From assembly GCF_900105905.1 (NCBI RefSeq), contig NZ_FNSV01000005.1:2728001-2792000 (forward strand): a stretch of 64,000 bases of DNA, read 5' to 3'. The stretch is from Rhodococcus koreensis. Its GTDB lineage: Bacteria; Actinomycetota; Actinomycetes; Mycobacteriales; Mycobacteriaceae. Position 1 is the stretch's first letter, and each line of letters starts with the position of its first letter. The translations under genes were made by a program, and so were the position numbers. The notes beneath the pieces were generated by a model, which was not told where the DNA came from, ran no database searches, and worked only from the letters and a program-made list of their open reading frames with translations. Positions 1 through 10,991 of the stretch are shown here, piece by piece.

Positions 1-3000
1 GCGGCCGGAACGGCGACCGGACCGACGCGCGGCGCCAGTGCGGCGTGCTCGTCCGGATCGAGCAAGTCCAGGTTCCCGACCGTGACCGACGGATCCGATG
101 TGGCGGCGAGGAGTATGCGCTGCAGCAACGCCATCCACCGGTCGATGGTCTCGGTGTCGAACAGTTCACGCGGGAAGTTCACGTCCGCGTGCAGCCCGTC
201 CGGGCTGCCGTCGTTCGCGCGTTGCTCGCGTACCGTCAGGTCCAGGTCGAACGGCCTGGCGTGGGTCTGGACGTCCCGGACCCGGGCTGCCAGACCGGGC
301 AGTGCCACCTCGGCTGCACCGAAGTTCTCGTACGCCAGCATCACCTGGAACAGTGGGTGCTCGAGCTGACCGGATTCCGTACCCTGCTGTCGCACGACCT
401 GTTCGAAGGGCACGTCGGCGTGCGCGAACGCCCCGAGGTCTGCTGCTCGCACCGTCTCCAGGAGTTCCCCGAAGCTCGCGGCGGGCTCGATCCGGGTGCG
501 CAGCGCCAGGGTGCCGACGAACATGCCGACCAGATCGTCGAGTGCCGGATCCGCGCGACCACCCGACGAAGTGCCGACGGCGATGTCGTCGGTGCCGGCC
601 AGGGCACGCAGCAGCACCGCGAGGGCTGCGTGCAGCACCATGAACGGGGTCACGTCGTGCTCGCGCGCCAACCGGACCAGCGCACGGTGCTGTTCGGCGT
701 CCACAGCGAACGTTGCGTGTCCCAGCGTCAGCGCACCGGCTGGCCGCGGTCGGTCCAACGGCAACGGCAACACCGCCGGAAGTCCGTCCAATGTCTCTGC
801 CCAATACGCCAGTTGGCGGGCGGCGAGACTCTCGGGGTATTCCGTGTCTCCGAGAACCTCTCGCTGCCACAGCACGTAGCTCGCGTACTCCACGGGCAGT
901 GGCGCCCAGTCGGGTTCCTGCCCGGCGGTGCGCGCGGAGTAGGCGACGGCGAGGTCGCGAAGCAGCGGCCGCAGCGACAGTCCGTCGACGGCGATGTGGT
1001 GCAGCAGGATGGCAACGGTGTTCCGGTCGGGGGCATGCTGCGACAGCGTCACCCGTATCGGGACGTCACGGGTCAGGTCGATTCCGCCGGTGGCGGCGTC
1101 GTCCAGAACGAAGTCCGCCTCGTCGAGCACCACCTGCTCGTCCAGCGAGGGGAACACCGTGCGCAGCATCCGATGCCGGTGCAGCACATCCCGGACAGCG
1201 GCCCGCAGCGCGTCCGCATCCAGGGTGCCGTCGAGGTCCACCTCGAATCCCAAGGCGTACGGGTCGGTGGCGGGGTCGCGCTGGTTGACCAGCCACAGTC
1301 CCTGCTGCTGCGCCGACAGCGGCACCGGTCCCGACGTCTCGTGTGGGACGAGCGCAGGGCGGTCGGCGGCCCCCGTCACGTGGGCGGCCAGCTCGGCCAC
1401 GGTGGGGTGGTCGAAGATGTCGCGCACCGAGACCCGGCGTCCCAGCACCGATCCCACTCGGGCGGCGAGGCGCGTTGCTCCCAGCGAGTTTCCGCCGAGG
1501 TCGAAGAAATTGTTGTCGAGACCGATGCCCGCGGTCCCGATTTCGGTCGCGAAGGCGGCGGCCACCAGTTCCTGCGACGCGGTACGCGCTTCCCGGCTCG
1601 ACGCCGCCGTCCGGATCACGGGATCGGGCAACGCCGCCCGGTCCACCTTCCCTCCCCGCGTCAAGGGCAGGTGATCGAGGACGGTCACTGATGCGGGAAT
1701 CAGGTGCCGGGGCAGGTGCTGCGACGCGAAGGCCGTCACCGCGTCGGTGTCCACGTCAGTTCCGTGGACGTAGGAGTGCAGGGTGCCGTCGCGCGCGATC
1801 GTGACCGCCGTGTCGACTCCGGGAGCCGCCCCCAGCAGCACATCGATTTCGCCGAGTTCCACCCGGAAGCCACGGATCTTGACCTGATCGTCTGCGCGTC
1901 CGGCGAATTCGAGGTGGCGCGAGGCGGTCCAGCGGACGAGGTCGCCGGTGCGGTACATGCGACCGTCGCCGTGCGGGTTGGCGACAAAGCGTTCCGCCGT
2001 CCACCCGGGTCTGCCGACGTATCCGCGGGCGAGGCCCGGCCCGGCCAGATACAGCTCCCCCACCGTGCCGACGGGAACCGGACGCAACGCTGTGTCGAGC
2101 ACCAGCACCGACATGCCGTCGATCGGACTGCCGATGGTCACCGGGTCATCCGCGGACAGTGGTCCGGTGCCGGTGGCCCAGATGGTGGCCTCGGTGGGCC
2201 CGTACAGGTTGAGCAGGGTGCGGCCGGGCGCCCACCGCGACACCAGTTCCGGTGGGCACACATCCCCGGCCACCGCGACGACGCGCAGATGGTCGAGACC
2301 GTCGGGCTTGGTGAGAGCGAGGACGGCGGGGGTGGTGGTCCAGTGGGTGATGCGCTCCCGCTGCAGGAGTTCCGTCAGTTCGTCACCGCCGTAGACGTCG
2401 GTGGGCGCGAGGACCAGAGTCGCACCGCACGCCGACAGCAGTTCGTGGACGGAAGCGTCGACGCTCGGCGACGCGAACGCCAGTACTCGCGAGCCGCTGT
2501 CCACGGTGTAGGACTTCCGGAGGGCCGCAGCGTGACTCGACAGCCCGCGATGGGTGACGACGACGCCCTTGGGAGTTCCGGTCGACCCGGAGGTGTAGAT
2601 GATGTACGCGGGATCGTCCACCCGCAGCGGGCGCACCCGGTGGGCGTCGGTGACCGGGGACGGATTGTCGCCGAGGTGCTGCATGTCGCGGTCGGTGAGT
2701 ACCGCCCGCGCCCCGGAGTCGGCGAGTATGTGCGCCACACGCGATTCGGGGTACGTCGGATCGATGGGCACGAACGCCGCACCGGTGCGGGCAACCGCCC
2801 ACAGCGCGGTCACCCACTCGACGGACCGCGGCAGCAGCACGGCCACCACGTCGCCGGGGCCGAGGCCGCGCTCGATCAGGTGGTGTGCCAGCCTGTTGGC
2901 CCGATCGTCGAGTTCCGCGGGGGTGAGCTCGACGGAACCGCTCACGACTGTGATGCCGGTGCCGCCCAGCAGCGCGGGCAGGGTGACGGCCGGTGCGGCA

Positions 3001-6000
3001 GCGGGTCCGTGTTGCGGGACCAGTGCGGCCCGGTCGTCGGGGTCGAGCAGGTCCACCGTGCGCACCGGGGTGTCGGGGCGCGCCACCATGGTCCGCAGCA
3101 CCCGGTCGAGCAGTCGAGTCCAGCGGTGCACGGTGGTGTCGTCGAACAGTGCGCGGGAGTAGGTGGCCGTACCGAGCAGCCCGGCGGCAGATCCGTCCGG
3201 TGAATGCCGTTCGGCTAGGGCCAGTTCCAGATCGAAGCGTGCGACCGGGGCGGGGACGGCGTACGGGCGCACGGTGAGACCGGGCAGGTTCAGTTCGGGT
3301 TCGGCGGCGGTGTTCTCGAATGCCAGCGCGACCTGGAACAGCGGATGATGCGGCGCCGACACCCCGCCCGTCACGGCGTCGACCACCTGGTCGAACGGTG
3401 TCTCGGAATGCGCGAAGGCGTCCAGGTCGGTGCGGCGAACGACCGACAGCACGTCGGCAAACGTCTGGTCCGCGGATACCCGGGTGCGGAGCACGACGTT
3501 GCTCACGAACATGCCGACCAGCGCGTCGAGCGAGGGATGGGTGCGTCCCGATACCGCTGTCCCGGTGGCGATGTCGTCGGTGCCCGCCAGCGCGCTCAGT
3601 GTGACGGCCAGTGCGGCGTGCACCACCATGAACGGCGTCGAATCATGTGTCCGCGCGAGTTCTTCCACCGACCGGTGCAGGTCGGCGTCGAACGCCAGCG
3701 GTACCGCCCCTGCGGGGTGCAGCCCTGACGCAAGGCGCGGGCGGTCGGTGGGCAGCGGCAGCAACTCGGGCGCAGCGTCGAGTTGGGTGGTCCAGTAGTC
3801 GAGGTCGTCGGGGGCGGCGGCGTCCACGATGTCGCGGTGCCATCGGGCGTAGTCGGTGTACTGCACGTCGAGCCCGGGCCAGCTCGGCGCGGCGCCGGAG
3901 CGACGTGCCTCGTAGGCGGTGATCACGTCGCGGGTGAGCGGCGCGAACGACAAACCGTCCATCGCGATGTGATGCGCGATCACGACGAGGGCGTGGCGGG
4001 TGGGGGCGAGCCGGTAGAGGCGGATGCGCACCGGCGTCTCGGTGGTGACGTCGAAGCCGCGGCCCGCCAGTTCTGTCACGGCGGCATCGAGTGCGTCGGG
4101 CTCGAGCCCAACGGGTGTCAGGTCCACGGCGACCGGGGTGACCACCTGCACGGGACCGGTGTCGGTGTCGGGGTATACGGTGCGCAGCACCGTGTGCCGG
4201 TCGAGGACGTCGCGCACCGCCGCAGCCACACTCGACGCATCCAGCTCACCGTCGAGTTCGACGACGAACGGCACGTTGTAGGCGGGCGATTCGGGCGCGG
4301 CCTGCGCCAGGAGCCACAGTCGCTGCTGCGCCGGTGCGAGTGGCGTCGCGCCCCCGGCCGCGTCAAAACGGCGCAGCGGCGGTGTTGTCGCACGCGAACG
4401 CGAAGCGCCCATTCTGGCGGCCAGCAGCGCAACGGTGGGCGCCTCGAAGAGGTCGCGCACCCCGACCGTGTATTCCCGGGCAGAGAGCCGCGCGGCGACC
4501 TGTGTGGCGGACAGCGAGTTTCCGCCCAGCGCGAAGAAGTCGGCGTGGGCTCCGACGGAGTGGAGTCCGAGAACGTCGGCGATCACCGCGGCCAGGAGTT
4601 CTTCGACCTCGCCCTGCGGCGCGCGGGACGGCGACACGACGGGTTCGGGGAGGTGTGCGCGGTCGATCTTGCCGCTGGGGGTGAGCGGCATCTGCTCGAG
4701 CACGGTCACCGAGGCCGGCACCATGTGGTGTGGCAGCCGGGCGGCGGCGAAGTCGAGCACTGTCGCCGGGTCGGCCGGGCCGCTGACGTACGACACGACT
4801 ATGGCCGAGGACTTTCCGGCACCGTGTACCACGGTGACGGCGTGGTCGACACCGGGCGCGGCGGTGAGCACGGCGTCGATTTCGCCGAGTTCCACCCGGA
4901 AGCCGCGGATCTTCACCTGGGTGTCGGTGCGGCCGACGAACTCGAGCTGGTGGTCGGGGGTCCACCGCACCCGGTCACCGGTGCGGTACATCCGCGACCC
5001 GGCGCCGTGCGGGTAGGCGACGAATCGCTCGGCTGTCAGCCGGGTGCGCCGGTGGTATCCCCGGGCGAGGCTCTCCCCCGCCAGATACAGCTCACCGACC
5101 ACCCCGACGGGGACCGGACGGAGTCGGGCATCGAGCACAAGCGCTTCGGTGCCCGGCACGGGACGGCCGATCGTGACCGGCTCCCCCGGTACCAGCGGTG
5201 GGCTGAACAGGGTGGTGACGGTGGCCTCGGTGGGTCCGTAGCCGTTGACCATCAGGCGACCGGGAACCCACGCTTCAACCAGCGCGCCGGTCAGCGCCTC
5301 GCCGCCCACGTCGAGGACGCGGAGTTCGGGTAGGTCCGACGGCACCAGGCTGGCCACAACCGCGGGGGTGAGTATGGCGTGCGTCACATGCTCCGTGCGC
5401 AGTAGCTCCGTCAGCATCTCGCCGCCGAAGACCTCGGGCGGCACGATCACCAACGTGGCTCCGGCGGTGAACGCAAGCAGCAGCTCGTCCAGGGAGATGT
5501 CGAATGACGGGGAGGCGAAGTGTGCGACGCGGGCGGAGTTGTCGACGTCGTAGATTCCGTCGCGCGCGTGGGTCAGGCCGGTCAGGCCGCGGTGCGTCAC
5601 CGTCACCCCCTTGGGCGTTCCGGTGGAGCCGGACGTGTAGAGCACGTACGCGGGGTGGTCGAGGCGCAGCGGGCGGACACGATCCGCCTCGGCAACGGGT
5701 GACGGGTCGCCGGGCCGGTCTGCCACCTCCATCCAGTGCGTTCCGGCGGGCACCACCGAGGCGTCTGCGGCCAAGGCCACCGTGGCCTCGGAGTCGGCGA
5801 GCATAAACGCGATCCGCTCGGCCGGGTAGCCGGGGTCGACGGGCAGGTAGGCCGCGCCCGCACGGGCGACGGCCCACAGCGCCACCACCGATTCGGGTGA
5901 GCGCGGCAGCATTACGGCCACCACGTCTTCGGGTCCAATTCCGCGCTCGATCAGCCGATGGGCGAGACGGTTCGACCACGCGTCCAGCTGTTCGTAGGTG

Positions 6001-7424
6001 AGGTCGACGCCCGCGTACCGCAGTGCGATTGCGTTTAGATCGCGCAGTCCGGCGTCAAGCAGTTCGGGCAGCGTCGCCGGCGGGACGGCGGGCGGGCCGG
6101 CGCAGGGCACCAGCGCCCGCTCTGTCTCGTCGAGAATCGGCAATGCCCCGACCGGGGTGTCGTCCTCGGCGCGGACGAACGTCTCGAGGAAGTTCAGGAA
6201 CCGGCGGTACTGAGTGCGCAGCTCGGCTTCTTCGTAGAGCGTGGGGTTGGCCTCGAAGTCGATGCGGGTGCCCCGCCCAGTTACCGATGGGTAAAGATTG
6301 AGCGCGAGGTCATCCACCGGTCCGCTGGTGAGTGGATGGAAGACGCCGACGACGTCTCCGAGCACGATCTCCTGGTGGTAGATCATCAGGTTCACGGTGG
6401 GGCCGAAACCGCCCAGCCGCGCACCACCGTCGGGGAGCTCGCGCCGCATGTCTTCGTAGCGGTAGCGCTGGTGCCGCAGCGCCCCGGTGAGTTCGAGTTG
6501 CACCCGTCGGACGAGTTCCGCGCTGGTCACAGCGGCGTCCACGTGCACGCGCAGCGGGACGATGTTCGACACCATGCCGGCCGAGCGCCGTGTGGCCGCG
6601 GTGGTGCGGGCCGACACGGGCAGGCTGAGCACGATGTCGGTGGTGCCGGTCATCCGTGCGAGGTAGGCGGCGAACGCGGCGACGACGACGGGGACGTCGG
6701 ACGAATTCCAGCGTCGGGCAACGTCGCCGATGCGCTCGGACACGCCGCCGTCGATGGTGCCGCCGAGGAGGAATGCGGGTGAGACGGGCGGGGCTTCGCG
6801 GTCGGTGAGACGGGCGGGGTCGGGTAGGCCGGCGATGCGCTCGGCCCAATAGTTTCCGTCCGTCTCGAACCGGCTCGTGGATCGGTACGCGTCTTCGGCG
6901 TCGTACAACTCGCGCAGGCTCAACGCCTTGGACGGCGGCGGCTCGGTGCCGTTCACGAGGTGGCTGTAGATCTCGGCCACACGGTTGGTGAGCACCATGC
7001 CGCCGTGGCCGTCGATGACGATGTGGTGGACGCGGGAGAACCAGAAGTAGTGATCTTCGCCGACGTGCAGCAGAGTGGCCACGATCAGCCGGTCTTTCAG
7101 CACGTCCAGCGGACGGCTGCACTCCGCCGTCATCCAGCGGTGGGCCTCGGCAGTTGCATTCCCGACGCCGCGTAGATCGCGGTAAGAGATCGCATCATCG
7201 ATCTCGACATCCACCACCTGCAGAACCTCGTCGCCCTTGTCGACGAGGCTGACACAGGCCGACTGAAGCTCGCGGCAAGCACGATCGGTGGCGTCCACCA
7301 GGGACCCCACATCGACGTGTCCCCGAATCTCCACATACTGGGCGACGTTGAGGGGAACGCTCGGGTCGAGTTGCTGGGCGAACCAGATTCCCTGTTGTGC
7401 CCTGGACAGAGGGAACTCACTCAC
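1..7424 (-). CDS. Non-ribosomal peptide synthetase, N-terminal 2474 residues (partial, runs off left edge)
   Basis: Multimodular peptide synthetase in one uninterrupted minus-strand frame. The GTG start at 7424 is preceded by GGGGGAC, and the protein opens with a condensation-domain motif ([15 protein letters not shown]). Visible order: C1 (HHIVIDG, about residue 133), A1 ([11 protein letters not shown] at about 596), T1 (LGGNSL, Ser about 970), C2 (HHIAMDG, about 1151), A2 (A3 motif about 1610), T2 (Ser about 1980), C3 (HHIAVDG, about 2142), then the linker into a third A domain at the edge. All three C domains keep the HHxxxDG residues and no epimerisation domain is seen. By-eye pocket residues are roughly D-I-D-I-D-G-G-V-T for A1 and D-A-H-T-A-A-L-I-W for A2; neither matches a substrate code I can name. 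Beginning with a C domain implies an acyl starter or an upstream partner protein. The product is unknown. Confidence 0.93.
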   Translation of the reverse strand, partial: MSEFPLSRAQQGIWFAQQLDPSVPLNVAQYVEIRGHVDVGSLVDATDRACRELQSACVSLVDKGDEVLQVVDVEIDDAISYRDLRGVGNATAEAHRWMTAECSRPLDVLKDRLIVATLLHVGEDHYFWFSRVHHIVIDGHGGMVLTNRVAEIYSHLVNGTEPPPSKALSLRELYDAEDAYRSTSRFETDGNYWAERIAGLPDPARLTDREAPPVSPAFLLGGTIDGGVSERIGDVARRWNSSDVPVVVAAFAAYLARMTGTTDIVLSLPVSARTTAATRRSAGMVSNIVPLRVHVDAAVTSAELVRRVQLELTGALRHQRYRYEDMRRELPDGGARLGGFGPTVNLMIYHQEIVLGDVVGVFHPLTSGPVDDLALNLYPSVTGRGTRIDFEANPTLYEEAELRTQYRRFLNFLETFVRAEDDTPVGALPILDETERALVPCAGPPAVPPATLPELLDAGLRDLNAIALRYAGVDLTYEQLDAWSNRLAHRLIERGIGPEDVVAVMLPRSPESVVALWAVARAGAAYLPVDPGYPAERIAFMLADSEATVALAADASVVPAGTHWMEVADRPGDPSPVAEADRVRPLRLDHPAYVLYTSGSTGTPKGVTVTHRGLTGLTHARDGIYDVDNSARVAHFASPSFDISLDELLLAFTAGATLVIVPPEVFGGEMLTELLRTEHVTHAILTPAVVASLVPSDLPELRVLDVGGEALTGALVEAWVPGRLMVNGYGPTEATVTTLFSPPLVPGEPVTIGRPVPGTEALVLDARLRPVPVGVVGELYLAGESLARGYHRRTRLTAERFVAYPHGAGSRMYRTGDRVRWTPDHQLEFVGRTDTQVKIRGFRVELGEIDAVLTAAPGVDHAVTVVHGAGKSSAIVVSYVSGPADPATVLDFAAARLPHHMVPASVTVLEQMPLTPSGKIDRAHLPEPVVSPSRAPQGEVEELLAAVIADVLGLHSVGAHADFFALGGNSLSATQVAARLSAREYTVGVRDLFEAPTVALLAARMGASRSRATTPPLRRFDAAGGATPLAPAQQRLWLLAQAAPESPAYNVPFVVELDGELDASSVAAAVRDVLDRHTVLRTVYPDTDTGPVQVVTPVAVDLTPVGLEPDALDAAVTELAGRGFDVTTETPVRIRLYRLAPTRHALVVIAHHIAMDGLSFAPLTRDVITAYEARRSGAAPSWPGLDVQYTDYARWHRDIVDAAAPDDLDYWTTQLDAAPELLPLPTDRPRLASGLHPAGAVPLAFDADLHRSVEELARTHDSTPFMVVHAALAVTLSALAGTDDIATGTAVSGRTHPSLDALVGMFVSNVVLRTRVSADQTFADVLSVVRRTDLDAFAHSETPFDQVVDAVTGGVSAPHHPLFQVALAFENTAAEPELNLPGLTVRPYAVPAPVARFDLELALAERHSPDGSAAGLLGTATYSRALFDDTTVHRWTRLLDRVLRTMVARPDTPVRTVDLLDPDDRAALVPQHGPAAAPAVTLPALLGGTGITVVSGSVELTPAELDDRANRLAHHLIERGLGPGDVVAVLLPRSVEWVTALWAVARTGAAFVPIDPTYPESRVAHILADSGARAVLTDRDMQHLGDNPSPVTDAHRVRPLRVDDPAYIIYTSGSTGTPKGVVVTHRGLSSHAAALRKSYTVDSGSRVLAFASPSVDASVHELLSACGATLVLAPTDVYGGDELTELLQRERITHWTTTPAVLALTKPDGLDHLRVVAVAGDVCPPELVSRWAPGRTLLNLYGPTEATIWATGTGPLSADDPVTIGSPIDGMSVLVLDTALRPVPVGTVGELYLAGPGLARGYVGRPGWTAERFVANPHGDGRMYRTGDLVRWTASRHLEFAGRADDQVKIRGFRVELGEIDVLLGAAPGVDTAVTIARDGTLHSYVHGTDVDTDAVTAFASQHLPRHLIPASVTVLDHLPLTRGGKVDRAALPDPVIRTAASSREARTASQELVAAAFATEIGTAGIGLDNNFFDLGGNSLGATRLAARVGSVLGRRVSVRDIFDHPTVAELAAHVTGAADRPALVPHETSGPVPLSAQQQGLWLVNQRDPATDPYALGFEVDLDGTLDADALRAAVRDVLHRHRMLRTVFPSLDEQVVLDEADFVLDDAATGGIDLTRDVPIRVTLSQHAPDRNTVAILLHHIAVDGLSLRPLLRDLAVAYSARTAGQEPDWAPLPVEYASYVLWQREVLGDTEYPESLAARQLAYWAETLDGLPAVLPLPLDRPRPAGALTLGHATFAVDAEQHRALVRLAREHDVTPFMVLHAALAVLLRALAGTDDIAVGTSSGGRADPALDDLVGMFVGTLALRTRIEPAASFGELLETVRAADLGAFAHADVPFEQVVRQQGTESGQLEHPLFQVMLAYENFGAAEVALPGLAARVRDVQTHARPFDLDLTVREQRANDGSPDGLHADVNFPRELFDTETIDRWMALLQRILLAATSDPSVTVGNLDLLDPDEHAALAPRVGPVAVPA

Positions 7425-7663
7425 AGTGGTTGTCCCCCGTCCATGTTTCCCGATCCGAGCAGAAATCGGGCCTGCACGCCACTTCGTTACTGTGAAATGA
7501 CCCACCTCTGTCCAGATGGGCCTGAACCTTCGATGACTCCCGGTTCGCGAAATTCGCTACTCAGACAATAATGAGCAAGCGCGTTCCTCACCACGCGGGG
7601 GTCAAACCTGCGACGCACGTCACAGTATCCTCTACGCAACCACAATGACAGGAGCCACGATCC
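7425..7663. promoter_or_regulatory. Divergent intergenic region between NRPS and DUF4012 gene
   Basis: This 239-bp spacer must carry promoters for both diverging genes. It is AT-richer than the flanking genes and includes runs such as CAGACAATAATGAG. I could not assign a -35/-10 pair with confidence and see no small ORF in it. Confidence 0.5.
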
Positions 7664-9523
7664 GTGAACGATCAATCCCGCGGTGACGCCGAGAATCCCG
7701 GCGCTTCGGGCACTTCCGCGGGCGAGCCCTCGGTTCGTCGCATCCGCAAGCGCACCAATGTCCGCAGCAAGTCCTACAAGCGCAAGCGTTCCCTGATCAC
7801 GGGCGGTTTCGTGGCCCTGCTGGTGGTGGTCGCACTGGGCCTGTGGCTCGGCTATTCGGCCAGGGAAGCACGCGCGAATCTGTTCGAGGCGCGCAACCAC
7901 GCACAGCTCGCGAAAGACGCGTTACTGGACGGTAATACAGAAGACGCGGAGCGGTCATCGGCCGACGCAGACAAGTACGCGAACCAGGCGTACGACTACA
8001 CCCACAACGTCCCGTGGAGCGTCGCTTCCGCCATTCCGTGGCTGGGCAGCCCGCTCGAGACTTCGCAGCAGATCTCCGAGGTGGTACGCGGCCTGACGTC
8101 GGAGGTGCTCACACCCGCGGTGGCAGCCGGAACTTCTCTGGCGCCAAACCAACTCATCGCCTCGGGCGGCAAGGTGAATTTGCGACCCCTGCAGGACGCC
8201 GCGCCCGTACTGGATCAGACTGCCGTCGCTGCGCAGCGTTGGGACGATCAGGCGCAGGCTATCGACGAGCCGACATACCTGGCGTCGGTTTCCGATGCTC
8301 GTACACAACTGCAGGACCAGCTTTCGGAGCTGTCGAAGCTGTTGGGGAATACCGCAATTGCCGCGAAGCTGGCACCCACGATGCTGGGCGCAGACGGCCC
8401 ACGCAACTACTTCATGGCCTTCCAAACCAACGCCGAGGCGCGCGGAACGGGCGGCCTGCTGGGCGGCTTCGGTGTCATTCGCGCGAATGATGGTGTGGCA
8501 CGGGTGGACACGCTAGGGCGGAACTCGGACCTTGTCGGCGCAGCCGCGCCGTTGGATCTGGGCCCGGAATTCGCCGCCCAATACGGGCAGAGCCGGCCAA
8601 CCACAGACATTCGTAACAGTAACTTGAGTTCACACTTTCCCTATGCGGCGCAGATCTGGAAATCGATGTGGGCCCAGGAATCAGGCGAGCAAGTGGACGG
8701 TGCGATTGCGACCGACCCGATCGCGCTCAGCTATGTGTTGGACGCGATCGGCCCGGTCAAGATGCCGGACGGCGAGGTGATCAACGCCGACAACGTGGTG
8801 GAGCTGACCGAGTCGACTGCCTACGTCCGATTCGCCGACGACAACAACGCCCGTAAGCAGTATCTGCAGACGGTGGCCTCCCGGGTGATCGACAAGATGA
8901 CCGGCCAGATCCAGTCGCCGCAGAAGTTGCTCGACGCACTCGGACGGGCTGCGGGCGAGCGCCGAATCGCAGTGTGGAGCACGCACCCGGAGGAACAGGC
9001 CATTCTTTCCGGGACCCTGTTGGGTCACACCGTTCCCAACGATGCTGCCCCGTTTGCCGGGGTGGTCATCAACAACCAGGCCGGCGGCAAACTCGATTAC
9101 CACACGACGCGTGAGATCGACTACACGGCTGAGAGTTGCGCCGGTGATACCCGCCGCTCAACGGTGACGGTGAAGTTGACGAACAACACACCGGCGGGCG
9201 ACTTCCCCGACTACGTTGCGGGAACATTCATCAACACCCTCGGCGTGCCTAAGGGCACCAACGTGTCGGCTGTGTCACTTCTTGCGACCCAAGGTGCACA
9301 GCTGCGGAACGTGACGGTGGACGGTAAGCCAGCTGTGTTCCTGACGGGTAAGGAAATGGGCCACCCACTGTTCGACGTGCTGGTCCCCGTCAGGCAGGGC
9401 CAGACAACGGAAATCAAGTACCAGCTGACCGAGCCCGCCGCCCCCGGCGAGGCGCGAGTTCCGGTGCAACCCCTGGTAGATGATCCAACTGTCACCGTGG
9501 ACGTGCCGAACTGCGGCGCCTGA
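7664..9523 (+). CDS. DUF4012 domain-containing membrane protein
   Basis: A 619-aa protein starting at GTG 7664 behind AGGAG (7650-7654). It has a basic cytoplasmic N-terminus (about residues 20-44), one membrane helix (about 45-68, GGFVALLVVVALGLWLGYSA) and a long outer region containing the DUF4012 core (NYFMAFQTNAEARGTGGLLG at about 250). DUF4012 proteins are common in actinobacteria and are often near exopolysaccharide genes, but their biochemical role is not established. The gene diverges from the NRPS and sits 6 bp before the first crcB, so it may be co-transcribed with the fluoride channels, which is an odd pairing. A role in surface polysaccharide assembly is inference from the locus that follows. 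Family assignment is good; function is unknown. Confidence 0.85.
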   Translation: MNDQSRGDAENPGASGTSAGEPSVRRIRKRTNVRSKSYKRKRSLITGGFVALLVVVALGLWLGYSAREARANLFEARNHAQLAKDALLDGNTEDAERSSADADKYANQAYDYTHNVPWSVASAIPWLGSPLETSQQISEVVRGLTSEVLTPAVAAGTSLAPNQLIASGGKVNLRPLQDAAPVLDQTAVAAQRWDDQAQAIDEPTYLASVSDARTQLQDQLSELSKLLGNTAIAAKLAPTMLGADGPRNYFMAFQTNAEARGTGGLLGGFGVIRANDGVARVDTLGRNSDLVGAAAPLDLGPEFAAQYGQSRPTTDIRNSNLSSHFPYAAQIWKSMWAQESGEQVDGAIATDPIALSYVLDAIGPVKMPDGEVINADNVVELTESTAYVRFADDNNARKQYLQTVASRVIDKMTGQIQSPQKLLDALGRAAGERRIAVWSTHPEEQAILSGTLLGHTVPNDAAPFAGVVINNQAGGKLDYHTTREIDYTAESCAGDTRRSTVTVKLTNNTPAGDFPDYVAGTFINTLGVPKGTNVSAVSLLATQGAQLRNVTVDGKPAVFLTGKEMGHPLFDVLVPVRQGQTTEIKYQLTEPAAPGEARVPVQPLVDDPTVTVDVPNCGA

Positions 9524-9529
9524 TTCGGA

Positions 9530-9955
9530 ATGTTCTCTGACACCTCTCGCACCGCCGCCACCGCCCTGGCTGTGGCGACGGGTGGCGCAGTGGGCGCTGC
9601 GTGCCGATACCAGATGTGGCGGTGGTGGCCGGACGACGCAATGCACTTTCCGCTCACCACTTTCGCCATCAACGTGGCGGGGTGCTTCCTGTTTGGTTTG
9701 TCTATCGGCGCTATTCCGGACGGGGATCAGGATTCGACGGCCATTGTGCGTGCGTTCCTCATGTACGGCGTACTTTCCGGTTTTACAACGTTCAGCTTCT
9801 TTGCGGTACAGGGCGTCACGCTCACCTCTCCCCGGATGGGGCTGCTGTATCTGGCGTTGACGTCGGTTTTGACTGTCGGTGCGGCGTGGGCCGGCAGGGC
9901 GTGCGGGTGGGTTCTGTCGACGCGCAGCAGTCGTGTGGGGAGACATGCGCAATGA
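9530..9955 (+). CDS. crcB: CrcB/Fluc fluoride channel, subunit 1
   Basis: A 141-aa, four-helix membrane protein of the CrcB (Fluc) family, which exports fluoride as a dual-topology dimer. Diagnostic segments are GGAVGAACRY near the N-terminus, FAINVAGCFLFG (conserved Asn of helix 2) and GVLSGFTTFSFF (the Phe-box of helix 3). It starts 6 bp after the DUF4012 stop and its stop overlaps the next crcB by ATGA. Many actinobacteria encode two adjacent CrcB subunits thought to form a heterodimer, and this arrangement fits. No fluoride riboswitch precedes it, because the upstream space is the DUF4012 gene. Confidence 0.9.
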   Translation: MFSDTSRTAATALAVATGGAVGAACRYQMWRWWPDDAMHFPLTTFAINVAGCFLFGLSIGAIPDGDQDSTAIVRAFLMYGVLSGFTTFSFFAVQGVTLTSPRMGLLYLALTSVLTVGAAWAGRACGWVLSTRSSRVGRHAQ

Positions 9956-10359
9956 ACGCGTCGACGTCGATCAACTATGTGTTGTGGGTCGCAGCCGGTG
10001 GCGCGGTGGGGGCACTGGTGCACTACCTGGCCGTGACGGTCGCCGGCCCCCGTATCGGTGCGGGCCGAGTTGCACTGCCACTCAACTCGTGTGCGTGTAT
10101 GTTGCTCGGCATCATGGTCGCATCGGGCCCGAGCGGGCATGGCTACCCGTTCTTCGCTGTCGGCGTGCTCGGTTCGGTCGCGCCGTTTACCGCAGTTGCC
10201 GAGCAGGCATTAGACCGCACTCGTCCTCGGTATCGGCTCCGCACGATGTTGCTTGCGATGTGGATGGGATTGGCTGGCGTGTCGATGGCGATAGTCGGAT
10301 ACATTCTCGCCGATGCCGGCAGCATCGCGTTCGAGAAGGTTCCGGGCAGCCTCCGCTAG
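9952..10359 (+). CDS. crcB: CrcB/Fluc fluoride channel, subunit 2 (divergent)
   Basis: A 135-aa partner of the preceding channel gene. The ATG at 9952 overlaps the upstream stop (ATGA). It retains GGAVGALVHY and the helix-2 Asn (ALPLNSCACMLLG), but its helix-3 segment reads GVLGSVAPFTAVAEQ, so the canonical Gly-Phe-Thr-Thr-Phe-Ser-Thr-Phe run is partly lost. In heterodimeric Fluc pairs the two subunits often keep different key residues, so this may be a specialised half rather than decay. Its stop overlaps the convergent YdcF-type gene by 4 bp. Confidence 0.85.
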   Translation: MNASTSINYVLWVAAGGAVGALVHYLAVTVAGPRIGAGRVALPLNSCACMLLGIMVASGPSGHGYPFFAVGVLGSVAPFTAVAEQALDRTRPRYRLRTMLLAMWMGLAGVSMAIVGYILADAGSIAFEKVPGSLR

Positions 10360-10913
10360 CACGGCCCTTGGACTACGGCCTTGATGAACCCGACCGTTTG
10401 ATACAGGTACGTGTACTCCCACTCGGCGAGGCTGTAGTCGTAGTCGCGTGGCACGGGCCGCATGACGATCTCACCGTCGAAGCATTGGGAGAAGATGTAG
10501 CGCGCTCTAGGTAGATGGAATCGCCAGCTGATCACCAGCACACGGTTCCATCCGTTGGTCTCGACTAATTTCCGTGTGAAAAGTGCCTCGCCACGGGTAG
10601 TGCTTGGCGCGGGCTGTATGCAGACGACAGTGAAGCGAGTGTCCTTGCTCGCACAGAAGGCAGCGATCTTCTTGTCACCGGGCCAGTACGGATTGGATAG
10701 AATCACGTGATTTGCGATTCCTTGCTGGGCAAGGCTCATTCCATACTCCTCGCGGCCATCATGTTCACCGCCGAGCACGATAATTGCGTCCACTTGCTGT
10801 ACGGGGTCAACCCGTGACTTGTTGTAGCCGAAATAACCCACAACACCTATGCCACCGACGAGGATGGTGAACGCACTAAGTGCGCCCACCAGCAACGTGA
10901 CCAATTTCCGCAT
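10356..10913 (-). CDS. YdcF/ElyC/SanA-family (DUF218) membrane-anchored protein
   Basis: A 185-aa protein with one N-terminal membrane helix (LVTLLVGALSAFTILVGGIGVVGYFGY) followed by a DUF218 domain: DAIIVLGGEHDGREEYGMSL, TRGEALFTRKL and VISWRFHLPRARYIF. Relatives (SanA, ElyC, YdcF) are linked to envelope integrity and lipid-carrier metabolism in Gram-negatives; the reaction is not established. The ATG at 10913 has only a weak upstream AGG. It lies 78 bp downstream of ugd on the same strand, so it may be the last gene of a gmd-fcl-ugd transcript. Two acidic/Cys features near the C-terminus (SQCFDGE, GPC) are unremarkable. Confidence 0.8.
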   Translation of the reverse strand: MRKLVTLLVGALSAFTILVGGIGVVGYFGYNKSRVDPVQQVDAIIVLGGEHDGREEYGMSLAQQGIANHVILSNPYWPGDKKIAAFCASKDTRFTVVCIQPAPSTTRGEALFTRKLVETNGWNRVLVISWRFHLPRARYIFSQCFDGEIVMRPVPRDYDYSLAEWEYTYLYQTVGFIKAVVQGPC

Positions 10914-10991
10914 GGGCTAGACCTAACTTGCTGTCTGCCGCTGAGCAGGCCCCTCACGGCCACGAAGACGGATGAGGGACACCGCAGTTGC

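Noticed and set aside
45..1691. 548-aa plus-strand ORF
   Set aside because: It is the antisense of the NRPS condensation and carrier domains; the minus strand carries all conserved motifs in a single frame.
3783..5333. 516-aa plus-strand ORF
   Set aside because: Antisense of NRPS module 1; product is Gly/Arg/Val-rich with no motif, a normal by-product of high GC.
9524..9529. Fluoride riboswitch ahead of crcB
   Set aside because: Only 6 bp separate the DUF4012 stop and crcB, leaving no room for the aptamer.
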